Source: Microglena sp. YARC
Lineage: Eukaryota; Chlorophyta; Chlorophyceae; Chlamydomonadales; Chlamydomonadaceae
DNA length: 64,000 bases
Reading direction: 5' to 3'
NCBI GenBank assembly: GCA_022414725.1
Contig: CM039464.1
Coordinates: 9,004,278 to 9,068,277, forward strand
The position numbers and the translations under genes are program-made. This document shows positions 1 through 12,205 of the stretch, piece after piece. Each line of letters opens with the position of its first letter. Position 1 is the first letter of the stretch. The notes beneath the pieces are model-generated. The model did no database searches. It saw only the letters and a program-made list of their open reading frames with translations, and was not told where the DNA came from.

Positions 1-548
1 CAGCGAGTCTCGGATCTCGATGTTTCCCACAAGAACGATTGCCTCTCTGCCATCCACTCACCCGTCAAGGTTTGCCGCTTGGGGCCCGAATTTCTTGCGA
101 CCTGTTCACCCCCTGCGCTGCTTTGCGCTGCTCTAATGAAGCCGGTGTCGTTTTCAACTCCTTCTCCCTGCTCTTCTGTGAAATTCTCTTGCATTTCCTG
201 GGCCTAGCTGTTCTGATGCCCGGATTTTCATGCGCACTTCTGCTAAATTATGTGCACGCTGCCTGAGTCACCCGATATTCAACGGGTAGCCACCCCTTTG
301 TCTGCCCACTTCTTTTCCACACAATTCGTTGCCACTGCCAATAACTTCGCAGCTCCCCCCCGTCGCAGCATTCCCTTCTCCTTCTCCTGCGCTCTCACTC
401 TTGCCCGCTCCCTGGCTGCCTTTCGCTGACGTGGCCAGGGGAGTCGTTTCGGAGGTACCCGATTCGGAGTTACCCACTCCGGAGTCACGTGTGTAGCGAG
501 CCCCGTACATGCAAGGGGGGGGTGGGGGGGGGGGGTACGACGGGCAAC
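1..548 (+). repeat. 1.5-kb tandem unit, copy 1 (5' truncated by window)
   Basis: First of three copies of a ~640 bp non-coding unit. It matches 1,580-2,149 and 3,085-3,601 nearly base for base apart from small indels, and shares landmarks such as GATTGCCTCTCTGCC, a CTGACGTGGCCAGGG block and a terminal G-rich run followed by GCTAGT. It is followed directly by a (CAT)n array. Open frames across it are not conserved between the three copies, so I do not call a gene. It may be a non-autonomous retroelement whose 3' tail is the trinucleotide tract; that is inference. Confidence 0.8.
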
Positions 549-596
549 GCTAGTCATCATCATCAGTCATCACCATCACCCATCATCATCATCATG

Positions 597-629
<33 letters not shown>

Positions 630-737
630 ATCATCATCATCATCAATCACATCGATCATCATCATCATCATCCATCATCATTCACTCATCATCATCATCA
701 TCATCATCATCACATCATCACATCATCATCATCATCA

Positions 738-772
<35 letters not shown>

Positions 773-836
773 TCCACCACATCATCATCCATCAATCATC
801 ATCATTCATCATCAATTCAATCATCATCCATCATCA

Positions 837-879
<43 letters not shown>

Positions 880-948
880 CACATCATCATCATCATCATC
901 ATTCATCATCATCATCATCATCATTCATCATCATCATCATCATCATCA

Positions 949-987
<39 letters not shown>

Positions 988-995
988 TCATCATC

Positions 996-1088
<93 letters not shown>

Positions 1089-1151
1089 TCATCATCATCA
1101 TCACCATCATCATCATCATATCATCATCATCATCATCATCACTCATCATCA

Positions 1152-1228
<77 letters not shown>

Positions 1229-1455
1229 CATCACATCATCATCATCATCATTCATCATCATCATCACATCACATCATCATCATCATCATCATCATTCATC
1301 ATCATATCATCATATCATCATCATCATCACCATCATCATCATCGCTCATCATCATCATCATTCACATTCATCATCATCATCATTCATCATCATCATCATC
1401 AATCATCATCATCATCATCATCATCATCGTTCATCATCATCATCATCATCAATCA
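549..1455. repeat. (CAT)n microsatellite array 1, interrupted
   Basis: About 0.9 kb of CAT/ATC/TCA trinucleotides with frequent single-base interruptions (extra A, C, T or G, and CACATC or CATTCATC breaks). Translation gives only runs of His, Ile or Ser. The interruptions suggest an older tract than array 2. Confidence 0.97.
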
Positions 1456-2149
1456 TATTAGTATATATACGTTTAAGTTGGGCGTCGAGGTATAGCGCGT
1501 GCCCGGCGCGTGTTCGACCTCTTTTGGCCTAGCCACTTGGGGCTTTGGTTCCATATCTTGCCGACCTGTCGCCCAGGTGGCAGCGAGTCTCGGATCTCGA
1601 TTTTTCGGTGCCACAAGAACGATTGCCTCTCTGCCATCCACTCACCCGTCCAAGGTTTGCCGGCTTGGGGGCCTCGAATTTCTTGCGACCTGTTCCCCCT
1701 GCGCTGCTTTGCGCTGCTTAATGAAGCCGGTGTCGTTTTCAACTCCTTCTCCCTGCTCTTCTGTGAAATTCTCTTGCATTTCCTGGGCCTAGCTGTTCTG
1801 ATGCCCGGATTTTCATGCGCACTTCTGCTAAATTATGTGCACGCTGCCTGAGTCACCCGATATTCAACGGTGTAGCCTCCCTTTGTCTGCCCAAACTCTT
1901 TCCCACACATTTCGTTGCCACTGCCAATAACTTCGCAGCTCCCCCCGTCGCTAGCCATTCCCTTCTCCTTCTCCTGCGCTCTCACTCTTGCCCCCTCCCT
2001 GGCTGCCTTTCGCTGACGTGGCCAGGGGAGTCGTTTTCGGAGGTACCCGTTTCGGGAGTTACCCACTTCCGGAGTCACGTGTGTAGCGAGCCCGTACATG
2101 CAAGGGGGGGGTGGGGGGGGGGGCAACGGTACGACGGGCTCAATGCTAG
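1456..2149 (+). repeat. 1.5-kb tandem unit, copy 2 (full length)
   Basis: Complete copy of the unit. It opens with an AT-rich TATA-like stretch followed by AAGTTGGGCGTCGAGG, runs through the shared ~640 bp body, and ends in a G-run then GCTAGT immediately before the second CAT array. The same opening motif recurs at 2,966 and again at 3,918-3,945, where only a short stub of a fourth copy exists. Confidence 0.85.
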
Positions 2150-2964
<815 letters not shown>

Positions 2965-3601
2965 GGATATATAAAGTTGGGCGTCGAGGGTATAGCGCGT
3001 GCCCGGTGCGTGGTCGGCGCCCTTTGGCCTAGCCACTTGGGGTTTTGGTTCCATATCTTGCTGACCTGTCGCCCAGGTGGCAGCCAGTCTGGGATCTCGA
3101 TTTTTCGGCGCAGCCACAGGAACGATTGCCTGTCTGCCGTCCACCCACCTGCACCCGCACCCGTCCAAGGTTACCCGGCTTGGTGCGCTGCTTTGCACTG
3201 CATTTCCTGAGCCTAGCCGTTATGATACGCGAATTTTCCTTCGCACTTCTGCTATTTTCGGTGCTCGCTGCCTGAGTCCCGCTATATTCTACGGTGTAGC
3301 CTCTCTTTGTCCATCTGCCCAAACTCTTTCCCACAATTTTCGCTGCCACTGTTAATAACTTCGCATGCAGCTCCCCCCGTCGCAGCATTCCCTTCTCCTT
3401 CTCCTGCGCTCTTGCCCGCTCGCTGACTGCCATTCGCTGACGTGGCCAGGGGCAGTGGTTTCGGAATAACCCGTTTCGGAGTTACCCGTTTTCGGATCTC
3501 GATTTCCCGAGACCTGTCGCTGACGTGGCCACAGGGGTCGAGACCTGTCGCTGACTTGGCCACGGGGGTGGTCCGCCCGTCGGTACGACGGGCTCAGATG
3601 C
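2965..3601 (+). repeat. 1.5-kb tandem unit, copy 3 (no CAT array)
   Basis: Third copy, starting GATATATAAAGTTGGGCG. It is more diverged in its middle and 3' part (a duplicated ACCTGTCGCTGAC block near 3,508-3,560). It ends GACGGGCTCAGATGCTAGT and then runs into unique DNA rather than a CAT array, so the array appears to sit exactly after GCTAGT in the other two copies. Confidence 0.8.
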
Positions 3602-4082
3602 TAGTATAATATATACTCGGGCGTTGTTACAGGACGGAGGAGCCGCTATGAGCGCCTCCAGAAAGTTCACCCAGATGAGGTTGCGGGCTTAGAACAGCGG
3701 CTACGTCCACGTCTACATGTATGTGGACACGCCACTGTCAGTGAAACTGACCTACCGGTCATCTAGCTCTGACACATAACTGAGGAGTAAAGAAAACGAC
3801 CTGTGATGCATACGATTCTGAGGAGGGCTGACCCCCCCCCCCCCCCCCCCCATACACACACACACAACACCACCCTCAATAGAAATGTGAGGCACGACTT
3901 GACATTATATAAGGATTCTATATATAAAGTTGGGCGTCGAGGGTATATTTTATATTTGCATATTATATTTTATATTTATATATATATTACATATATTTTT
4001 TTTTTTTTTTTTTATATATATTTACATATTATTATATATATATATATTACATATATATGCATATATATTTATATTTGCATCC
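3602..4082. other. Short open fragment, poly-C tract and AT microsatellite
   Basis: 3,640-3,770 is open on the plus strand for about 40 codons (Arg-Tyr-Glu-Arg-Leu-Gln-Lys... ending at a TAG) behind a TTACAG acceptor-like site; it could be an exon scrap but I do not recognise it. 3,830-3,850 is a poly-C run followed by a CA repeat and the motif GAGGCACGACTTGA, which recurs near 50,380. 3,918-3,945 is a stub of the upstream tandem unit. 3,950-4,080 is TA-rich simple sequence. Confidence 0.5.
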
Positions 4083-4871
4083 TTCCAAACACAGATCATC
4101 AGGTACCAGGTCTCCAATCAGATCTCTGACTCTGTCATCTCCCCTGAAGAGACTGAACACCTGGCAGCCGCTGCTTTCAAAGGCAGACCTGCAAGGAGAG
4201 ACCGCATGCCATCCACCCTGATGACCTGTTGGAACTGTGGTGGATTTGGCCACAATTCCACTAACTGCACCAGTGCTGACACTAACCTGGCACACAGACC
4301 TGGTTCTACAAGAGCTGACCGAGGTTCTCCATCACCCCCTGCCCATGGTGGGGCAACCAGGTCCTCCAGCAAGTCCAAGTCTCCTAAAAGGGACACCAGA
4401 AGCTCCAGCAAGGATCCCAAGAGATACAACCGTCGTGACAAGAACAGACATGCACATGTGGCTGATGGTGAATGCTCTACCTCCCAGTCTACCACAGACA
4501 CTGAGGAGGAGCATAACTTCATGGCCCTGGCAATGATTGATGGATCTCAGCCACTTCACTATGCTGATTCAGCAAGAGGCAAGTCCACATCCCTGTCCCT
4601 GCCTGATTCCTTGGATGAGAATGCTTTCTTTGGCTGCATGCGTGATGAAGATGCCTGCCTGATAGAGTTGGATGACAGTACTCCCTATGATGAAATGCCA
4701 GAACTTATCTCAAGTGGTTCTGACAGTGATGATGATGATGATGATGGTGATGACTATGAGGGCCATGCTGACCATGCCACTGATGATGACAGTGACACTG
4801 ATGATTCCTACCAGACAGCCCTCCAGACAGTATGGCTACTAGACTGTGCAGCCCATTCCCACTGCACCAGT
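4083..4871 (+). pseudogene. Copia-type Gag-protease fragment (Copia-1)
   Basis: A clean plus-strand frame without stops encodes the C-terminal part of an LTR-retrotransposon Gag and the first residues of the protease. A CCHC zinc knuckle (CWNCGGFGHNSTNC, 4,228-4,269) binds nucleic acid in this family. A Lys/Arg/Ser-rich linker and a long acidic stretch (Asp/Glu/Ser) follow. The frame then reaches VWLLDCAAHSHCT, which matches the Copia protease active-site block (usually W-hydrophobic-hydrophobic-D-S-G/A-A). It is broken there by a (TTACA)n tract, so integrase, RT and RNase H are missing. No LTR is visible upstream. The lack of frameshifts suggests a younger or better-sequenced copy than Copia-2. 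Confidence 0.85.
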
Positions 4872-5161
4872 TACATTACATTACATTACATTACATTACA
4901 TTACATTACATTACATTACATTACATTACATTGAATTACATTACATTACATTGAATTACATTACATTACATTACATTACATTACATTACATTACATTACA
5001 TTACATTACATTACATTACATTACATTACATTACATTACATTACATTACATTACATTACATTACATTACATTACATTACATTACATTACATTACATTACA
5101 TTACATTACATTACATTACATTACATTACATTACATCACATTACATCACATTACATTACAT
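4872..5161. repeat. (TTACA)n pentanucleotide array
   Basis: About 58 nearly perfect TTACA units with two TTGAA variants near 4,930-4,960 and TCACA variants at the right end. On the minus strand it reads (TGTAA)n and directly follows the 3' end of LINE-1, so it is best explained as an expanded LINE 3' tail. It lies exactly where the Copia-1 protease frame breaks off. Confidence 0.95.
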
Positions 5162-5568
5162 GTTAAAGTCTACTTGACACCGCGAGGGTGTATGAGACTC
5201 TGTGCTTTAAACAAAAAGAAAAAGCACCCACAAAGCAAAAAACCCCATTACATCAGGGGTGTGTCGAGGACAAACAAACCAAACTCCCAACCACCATTTT
5301 GGTGGCGTAGGTATTAAACCCCCTAGAGCCGGACCCAGATCTCAACCACTTACAGTGGCGGAGGTAAGAAGCTAACAAATGAGAAGTCACAAGAAGAAAA
5401 TAAAAAAAGGGATAATAAATTACGGTGCCACTAAGCAGTCCAGGGCTTCCTGTCTTGCTCTTCTACAAGTACAAAGATAGTCGGCTAGGTTGCTCCTGAA
5501 AGTCTTAGTGCCATTTCCATTCATAAAGGTTCTGAATGTGGAATCGCAGAATTCCACATTCCATACGG
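5162..5568 (-). other. LINE-1 3' untranslated region
   Basis: Between the last LINE-1 coding block and the pentanucleotide tail. Contains A-rich stretches and short GGTGGCGTAGG or GTGGCGGAGG phrases, with no conserved frame. Assigned as 3' UTR by position only. Confidence 0.55.
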
Positions 5569-6425
5569 TTAAGTCGGTATCCTCATGGACATGCCTATAA
5601 TATCTGTAAACAGCTTATGGTAGCGGAGGCGAATATCATTATAAAAAGGGGCACTCAAACATATGCATTTCACCTCAGGTTTTTGGAACCCACACATTTG
5701 ACAGTGTCTCATTGAACGAGGGATGTGTGCTCTATCCACCACCCTCATTCTTTCTGTGTTCAGCCAATGGGAACCCATTCTAAACTGTGCTATAGAAACG
5801 AATCTGATCCTGCTTATGTAAGGCAGATGTAAAGGGAATCAAGCCATTCTCATCATTGCTGTTGGCTGCGAACCATTTCTGGTATCGGGAGGCGTTTAAA
5901 GCCACCCTTCTCTCATCAGGGATGTCTCTGACTGCATTGGTGTCACTTGGGTACTTAAACCTCCATGACTCAAAAACTTCAGACATAATACCTTCGACAT
6001 CGACAGCCTCCAAAATGTTGAGGTTTTTACTGGATCCTAGCTTGTGGAGAGCACAACGTAAGTCATGAACCCAGCCAGTGTTGGAATCAAAAGATTCCTC
6101 AAGAGCTATTCTAATGAGATCCTCAGGTTCTTTATCTATGGTCTTGTTCCAGAAGCGCAAAGCTTGTTTAAGCCAAGCAAAACACAACGGGGTTCTACCC
6201 AGCTCTTCCATGATAATATTAGATGTAGTAGATTGGCAAACACCCAACATTTGTTTAAGTATACCTCTATGCCATTTCTCACAAGCATGGTCATTTGAGA
6301 TAAGTGTGTTGTTCAGAATAGAAGGAGCCCACACCTCACATCCAAAATTCAGGATAGGTTGTACAAGAGAATCAATCAGGTGGGTGAGAATATCAATATT
6401 GAAATTGAAATTGTTACATCCGTGT
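5569..6425 (-). pseudogene. LINE-1: C-terminal end of a non-LTR reverse transcriptase ORF2, 5' truncated
   Basis: The minus-strand reading starts at the 6,425 end with a post-RT block (THLIDSLVQPILNFGCEVWAP), typical of the segment after the RT domain in L1/Tx1-like LINEs. About 180 residues follow, then the C-terminal FRMGSHWLNTERMR block and a zinc-like motif (RHCQMCG ... CPFYNDIRLRYH after allowing a frameshift). These correspond to the family pattern F-R-x-G-x-H and C-x2-C...C-P-x-Y. A frame change lies near 5,778. Endonuclease and RT catalytic motifs are absent, consistent with 5' truncation. The upstream limit abuts the 3' end of LINE-2. Confidence 0.8.
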
Positions 6426-6891
6426 AGAACCGTTACTCACAGGACGTGAAGTTAAGGACACCATAGCGTAAGCCGGAGCTAGCTATAGTCACCGTAGGGC
6501 CATCTCAGTAAAAAGAATTACCACCGATGCCTGACCGGCAGGCACCGTAGCCACATCATGCCAGTGCAGCTTAATACGGGGGTTTTTCACCACGGTTGGG
6601 AAGCACCGACACAATGCAGCTGGCAAGACAAAAACTGAGAGGGGGGACGGTCTGTGTGCTAGTCCCCGGGTATCGACCCGGGGTGTGCTTCCATAAAACG
6701 TCTGCACTGTAAAATACTCTGAAAGCTAGTGATGGTGTGTGGAGTGGACTGTGTCCGCCAGTTTGAGGGCACATGATCTCTGAAGTCCAAGAGTGGTCAT
6801 AGAAGTCAAAAAAGAGGTTGGAATAGTACCAGTTGTTCCAACGGTGATAATTCATAGTGAACGAGGTATCCAGCCGATCTAAGGCCATTTA
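6426..6891 (-). other. LINE-2 3' untranslated region (probable)
   Basis: Follows the LINE-2 stop codon (TAG, 6,892-6,894 on the minus strand). A further open stretch of about 100 codons begins almost at once but shows no family motif. The outer limit is set by the resumption of LINE-1 coding near 6,425 and is approximate. Confidence 0.5.
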
Positions 6892-7110
6892 CTAATTCAA
6901 CATGCTGGGCGTGTTTAGTGATATAAACTTAGTAGCATGGTTGGTATCAGAGCAGTATCCAAGCTCAAGAACCCAGAGTTCTTTATCAGCCATACAGGTA
7001 GGAGAGTCTATGTCAGGTAGGACGGCAAGATCAGGTCTCATTCTCTTCCAGTCCGCTACAGTATAGTGGAGGGGCGTAACCAGTCAGGGAGACGTTTGCC
7101 CAGGACCCCC
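6892..7110 (-). pseudogene. LINE-2 C-terminal restriction-like endonuclease motif
   Basis: The minus-strand frame contains WKRMRPDLAVLP, a 15-residue spacer and then ELWVLELGYCSDTN...KF, ending at a TAG. An Arg-Pro-Asp, a spacer of about 20 residues, a Glu flanked by hydrophobics and a downstream Lys is the PD-(D/E)xK-like signature of the restriction-like endonuclease that site-specific and Dualen LINEs carry after RT. A frameshift near 7,065 separates it from the preceding KRLPDWLRPSTI block. Target cleavage for insertion is the family role; activity here is unlikely given the breaks. Confidence 0.65.
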
Positions 7111-7480
7111 CTGGGGAGGTCCTCTTCCTTGCCAGCGTCCATGATCATTCTGCGGGATCCCAGGGCTCCGGTGCAAATGGCTTGTGGATGAGTCGCACTG
7201 CGGCGTCATGTCTCTTGATATAGAGCCCCTTGAAAGTCCGGTGTGTGCAGCCCGCCAGGATGTGGCCCGCTCGTCCTCACAGATGTGGCAAATGGGGCAT
7301 AGGGAGTTCGTGGGTGGGTGAGTGCTTGTAATATAAGGGAGTTTCCAGCGGAATGCAAGTTTACGGTTCCACAGTCTACCCCAGCGGGCTTTAAGGATGT
7401 GGAATTTAGTTTTATGTTGGATAAGGGTTGAGGTCCAAAATTTGTTACTTGCATGAGGAAGTTGGTGGGGAGTGTTATCA
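7111..7480 (-). pseudogene. LINE-2 zinc motif and post-RNase H tail
   Basis: Minus-strand reading: a Lys/Arg/Trp-rich stretch (KARWGRLWNRKLAFRWKLPY), then CPICHICED with a downstream His (zinc-binding knuckle, ~7,260-7,305). A DFQGALYQ/HTDFKGLYIKRHDAA-like block follows when frames are joined. This order (RNase H, zinc finger, R-H-D/N-x-A block, RLE) is what I know from algal LINE C-termini. Several frameshifts. Confidence 0.65.
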
Positions 7481-8471
7481 GCCCAGGTGGTTGCATAAAT
7501 CCCTTTAAGAGGGTGTTGGCCAAGGTGGCAGCTAGTGGGCAGGTTAGAGGTGATACCTTGTGTAAGCTTAGGTGCTAGGATGCGTGGGGGAATACCTCCC
7601 ATGGGTGTGCGAGGAGGTTGAACTGTGGGCCAGTAGACATTGTGGCGGGGGGATTCCCCAGTGTTGTCAGTAAAAAAATTGGTGGAGGCAGGGGTGCTCA
7701 GCTGCCTTGCGTGCCAGAATGTCTGCCCTGTCATTTCCAAGGATACCTGTGGTGGGAACGGACTTTACAAAGAGTGGTGTGTGAGCCATGCAGGATGCGT
7801 TGAATGAGGTGTTTTTGAATTGATTGCAGAAGTTCAGTATGAATGGAACGGGTTGTTGTGGTAGGGTCATGAATCATTTTTTTAATAAGTTGAAGAGAGC
7901 AGAGGCTGTCTGTATTGGAGTGTAAGGGATTTGTCGTAGTCAATGTTGAGAAGGGCTTGGTGGATGGCTACCAGTTCTGCCCTGTTGTTAGTTTTGGTGG
8001 CCCCTATTCCCCAGGGTTGATGGTGTAGCTTTGTCCTGCAGCCGGGACATATACTGCAGCACCTATTTTACTAGGGTGCCCTGGTTTACCTTTTATTAGG
8101 CTACCATCTGTGTAGACCTGGAGGCCTGAGGAGGGGGTAGCTAGGTGAAGACAAGGGTGAGTAGTGGTAAGAAGAGAGGGAGGAGGGTGTTGGTGGAGTG
8201 GAGTTTGCCAAGGATTTTTTGGCAAGAGATTTTGAGTTTCCGGGGGTAAGTAATGACAATGTCAGAGAAGGGAAGAGTGGGAGGTGGAGTGATAGTAGAG
8301 GGCTCCAGGATGAGGAGAGGCTTTGCATGTAGTAATGTCCATTGGTCAATAAAAATCTGGGAGTTTAGGAAAAATAGGTATCTTGGCTGTGGGGGTTGCA
8401 TATAAGGATGAGGTGTAGTTTGTGGGTGGAGGGTGGAGTGTGAGATTTGCTGCCAAGCCAAATTTCATAGT
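7481..8471 (-). pseudogene. LINE-2 RNase H domain
   Basis: The minus strand carries the RNase H landmarks in order: VYTDGSL (8,101-8,122; first catalytic Asp), a helix with NNRAE-like sequence in another frame (~7,985), NTDSLCSLQLIKK (~7,900; third Asp), and K-V-R-S-H ... GNDRADILARKAA (~7,770-7,700; final His and Asp). RNase H removes the RNA strand of the cDNA hybrid. The domain is split over three frames by indels. Its upstream neighbour is cut at 8,471 by the Copia-2 insertion and resumes at ~15,612. Confidence 0.8.
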
Positions 8472-8850
8472 GTCAGCATGAATTGCGGTGCTCTCACGCG
8501 TTTTATGACTTGGTGACTACTTATGTACTTCCTTAGAACTATCGGCCCAGACAGTGTTTCTGTCTGTACTGTGTCAGCTTCTTGTAGACTGTGTCATCCT
8601 TCATGACACGGTGACAGCTTCCTGTTGACTGCGTCATCGGTCTCTCACTGACACACTCTGTATAGCCGGTGCCTGGCTTAAGATTCCTGACTTAGGGTCT
8701 AGTCAGGTTACAGACGTCCGCCTCTCCCACCGCTGGTGTTCTTTGGCGTCCGCCTGTCCTTGTAACGCTATTTTTGTCTCCGTGTATAGATTGGCGCGTA
8801 TCTGTCTCCGCTGCATACATCTCTGTCCACTCTTCGAAGTGCTTTCTAGC
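8472..8850 (+). repeat. Copia-2 5' LTR
   Basis: Begins TGTCAGCATGAATTGCGGTG and aligns with 15,238-15,609 (TGTCGCATGATTGGCGGTG). Shared blocks include GTACTTCCTTAGAACT, GTATAGCCGGTGCCTG, GACTTAGGGTCTAGTCAGG and GTGTATAGATTGGCGCG. The 3' limit is approximate because similarity fades after CTTTCTAGCTGATA. Most differences are single-base indels. Confidence 0.85.
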
Positions 8851-11155
8851 TGATAGGTTACGGGCTTTATTACTTCTACCACTGCTTTTACAATGCAACT
8901 TCCGCGTGGGCCTCCTGCCGGCTTCGAGAAACTTACCCCACAGAATGGTATTTCCTGGTCGCGCGGTATGGAGAGCGTCATTATCAGTAATGGATGCGAC
9001 CGAATTCTTCCTCTAAAGATTCGTGTTCCACTGATTGGCTAGATGATTGCGCGCCAGCGGCCTCTGCTGGCGGAGATGAGTCTCCTTCCGCCATCATGGA
9101 AGCCACCCCCTCCAATACCTCCATTTTCTCCGTCTCCTTCTCCTTTTGTCCAACGTCTCCGACCTGAGGTTGAGGATATTCTGATGCGGCCTATGCTGTG
9201 TTTCCACACAGATTATCCAGTATGCAAGGTCGCCTCCACCGCTGATGCCCGCTTTTACCTACGACACTGTAGACCTTGCTCTCCATAGCCATGAAGATGG
9301 CTATGTTTACGGCAAGTCTGACGACTCAAAGGAAGATTACTCTGATGATTGTATGGAAGATCTACAGAGTGCCAGAAGTGGCGACTTCGGTGGAGTCACT
9401 CCCTCTTCTGCTACTAGGGTTTTCCACACCTCCACTGTCTCTCCGGTGTATGAGCCTCAATTGGCACCTTCTCCTGCGGTCTTCAAGCCTCCGTCTGCCG
9501 CTCTGCTTGCGCCGCTTCCACCGGACCTACCTGAGGTGGTCAAGCCGTCTTTGCTGCGGAGTTCGTCTCTTGGTCCTTTGGGTCCTCTACTCAACCTTGC
9601 AGAGCAGGCTCGCAACCCTGCAGAGTCAGCTCTTGGTGCTTACCATACTCGGGCTCGCGAGGCTGCTGGCCACGAGTGTCCAAGATCTGCTGCTGGCACT
9701 CGCAGGAGCCCCCTCCACCTCCACCGGTGGATCTGCCACCTGCGCTGGCCTCCGCCGTCTATGAATCCTACGCTGTCCGGCATATCCTGGGAAACATCTG
9801 CTTGATGGCACACCACCTGTGCGGCTGGCTGTGCGGGACTGCGGCTTATTCGCCAAGCCCAGTATGCTGGAGATTCTCTTGATCGCACTTTTGTACAGTA
9901 GGCTGGATGAGGCAGCCACTCGGGCTAATCTATATAGAAAGGGTCGCCCTAATAGCGTGTGATGGCTTACTCTGAGCTGGGTCATGAGTGTCGTGCTTTT
10001 CTAGGACCTGTGAAGGCAGGGATTAACTACCTTCCCCTGGAGGTGTTACCTTTGGTGGGATTGGGCGTAGGAACAATGATCTCCGAGGGTATCAGTATGT
10101 GAAGGTCCCTCTCAGTTTTGTTCCTGTTAGGCCTGATTTCGAGCTCGTTGCGAGTGTTGCGCGTTCCTTAGATCTCAGGAACTTAGATGATCAGCGCGCC
10201 ATATGATGCTGGCATTGCTGCCGAGTATTTTATGTCGGTTCGTGCCTCGTATGCTCCTGTGCCTGATCCTCTTGCTGCTGGACCTCGGCCCTCTTCATGG
10301 TGAGTCTCGTGTAGATCCTGCACTGTTGGGTTTTAGTGCCTGCCCCTGGAACGTCAGGAGTTCATGTGTCTCACTTTGATGCTTGCGAACATGACGGATG
10401 CGATGGTCAATGTGTATCTGGATTTTGCCACTCTCGGATAATCTTCTTGCATATCCGAAGACAGCGTTCTGATGCTCTTGCTGCTCGTGTCCTCTCATGC
10501 TTGTTGAGCTTCGGCGTGCCAACCATGGACAACTCTGAACGCTGTGGATGTGTTCTTTCGCAGGGTCCGGGGCTTGTGCACTGACCTCCGCAGTGCGGGA
10601 TACCACAGCTCAGCGCAATGCCATGCATACTATTATTAATGGCATCATTCACCCAGCTTCGACTCTCTGCGGCTACAGTTTGGTCTCGCACTGCATCAGA
10701 ACCCTGTTGATTACTGGACCTGTCTGGCAGCATATAGATCATTAGATTTCTTGAACGTGTCTCTCCTAAGTCTGATCCGAGGCATCCTGGTTGGTCCCCC
10801 GCGATCCTCCCCAGGTCCTGCCAATGCTTGCTTTTCAGCGTGGCAGGGGACCTGGTCCTCAGGGTTCCGGGACTAAAAGAGGCGCTTGGATTGCACTTGG
10901 GGCCCCTTGTCTTTCCAAAACGAGCCCTCGGAGGACGTTGCTTGGACGAAACATCCGCACCTGCGAAAGGCCAAGGCTGGTGCACCGGGCATTGAACCCG
11001 TGCCGTTGCCTTGGCCTTCCAGGTTCGCTGACTCGCAAGCAGTTGTCCTCCTTGCAGGCTCAGATTGATGGGTACGCATGTCCAAGAACTAGGAGGTATG
11101 CTCTGTCTATTCTCTTGCACTAACGAAGTTCTCTAACGTGTGTAGCCCTAGTCTT
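8851..11155 (+). pseudogene. Copia-2 leader and Gag-like region
   Basis: Contains a 186-codon plus-strand frame (9,245-9,805) rich in Pro, Ser and acidic residues, then short frames in changing phase through 10,100-11,080 (for example MLANMTDAMVNVYLDFATL near 10,380-10,430). No CCHC knuckle could be found. Assigned as Gag by position between LTR and protease; no individual domain is recognised. Confidence 0.5.
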
Positions 11156-11520
11156 TCTGAGGGTGTCTGGCATGTGGACTCTGGAGCTGGAATGTCAATC
11201 ACGGGTGATAAGTCTTTTGTTCACTGTGTGTTTGAATCTTCTGCTGTTGGGCCTAGGGTTCGATTTGGGTGACGGGGGTGATTCAAACGGTCAGAGGGTA
11301 AGGGATCCATTGTGTTATGTAGTGATTGGTTACCAACATCAATCACTCTAACCAATGTTCTTTATATCCCTCACTGTCCGGTGAATTCTCTGTCAGTAAT
11401 GCTGTGGCTCATTCTCTCCACTGCAGGTTTCTTTTGATAGTCTTAGTTGCACTGCCACTCAGGGCTCTTCTGTTCTCTGGTCTTCCCTGCTCAGTGATGG
11501 TGTGTAAAGTTTGCATGTAG
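11156..11520 (+). pseudogene. Copia-2 aspartic protease
   Basis: Plus strand from 11,161 reads GVWHVDSGAGMSITGDKS, the retropepsin active site D-S-G-A in Copia context (W-x-x-D-S-G-A). Downstream VLYIPHCPVNSLSV (near 11,357-11,398, other frame) matches the hydrophobic core before the Gag-pre-integrase domain. A frameshift around 11,265-11,300 breaks it. Confidence 0.85.
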
Positions 11521-12205
11521 GGCCTTGTCACACCTCCAGTCGTTTGTTTAAGAGTTGCTGACAATTTCCAGCGTTTGCACTTGATGTTGATGAGGACGGT
11601 GGAGTTTTGTTCTCCCTACACTCTGCATGGTTGTGGCATAGGCGGTTGGGTCATCCCGGCTATAGTGCCATACACAAACTTGTCAAGAGTGGTATGGTTA
11701 GAACTTACCCCTCAGTTGGGTCAAGTGCAAAAGTTGGGTAAGATCCCATGTGATGCTTGTCACAAGGCTAAGGGCAAACGTCTCCCTTTTCCTAAAGAAA
11801 GCAAAACTGAGATCCGTGCACCTCTCCAACGACTTCACTTGGATATAATGGGACCAGTTCATATTAGGGGTCTGCGTGGGGAGTTTTACATCCTGTGCCT
11901 CATAGACAATTTCTGGCTTTGGCTGAAGTATTGTGCTTGAGGACCAGGGATGAAGCTCCTTAGCAGTCCAACTATCATCCCTCAGATGGTCAAATCAGCT
12001 GCAGGGGTTTGCTTTAAGTGTCTGAGATCTGACAGGGCCAAGGAGTTTATAGTTAAATGGTTCGAGGATTGGCTGATTCGGTTGGGGCAGTACATGAGTT
12101 ATCGTTGGTGTAACACTGCCCAGCAGAACGCAACTGTGGAAAGGTATAATGGGGTCTTGCAGTCTATAGCTAGGAGTTATCCACCTGGAATCAAAGCTAG
12201 CTAAG
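11521..12205 (+). pseudogene. Copia-2 integrase (zinc, core)
   Basis: Near 11,615 the frame gives LWHRRLGHPGYSAIHKL, the His-x4-His zinc block; CDACHKAKGKRLPF (11,752) supplies the Cys-x2-Cys. The catalytic D-D-E core is visible as HLDIMGP (~11,836), LRSDRAKEF (~12,021) and QQNATVERYNG (12,121-12,153). Integrase joins the cDNA to target DNA. At least three frame changes and a TGA at 11,938 disable it. The C-terminal GKxxPYEL-like segment (12,240-12,300) is partly readable. Confidence 0.88.

Noticed and set aside
489..1532. 347-codon His/Ile/Ser open frame, and similar frames at 1,815-3,210
   Set aside because: Produced entirely by the CAT trinucleotide arrays; not conserved in the unit body.
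6942..6953. TGGTATCAGAGC, identical to the usual Copia primer-binding site, with TGTTACATCC at 6,412 as a possible LTR start (solo LTR plus PBS)
   Set aside because: On the minus strand the same bases code for the Cys-Ser-Asp-Thr-Asn of the LINE-2 C-terminal frame, which runs open through the site to a stop at 6,892; no second LTR exists. The match is coincidental.
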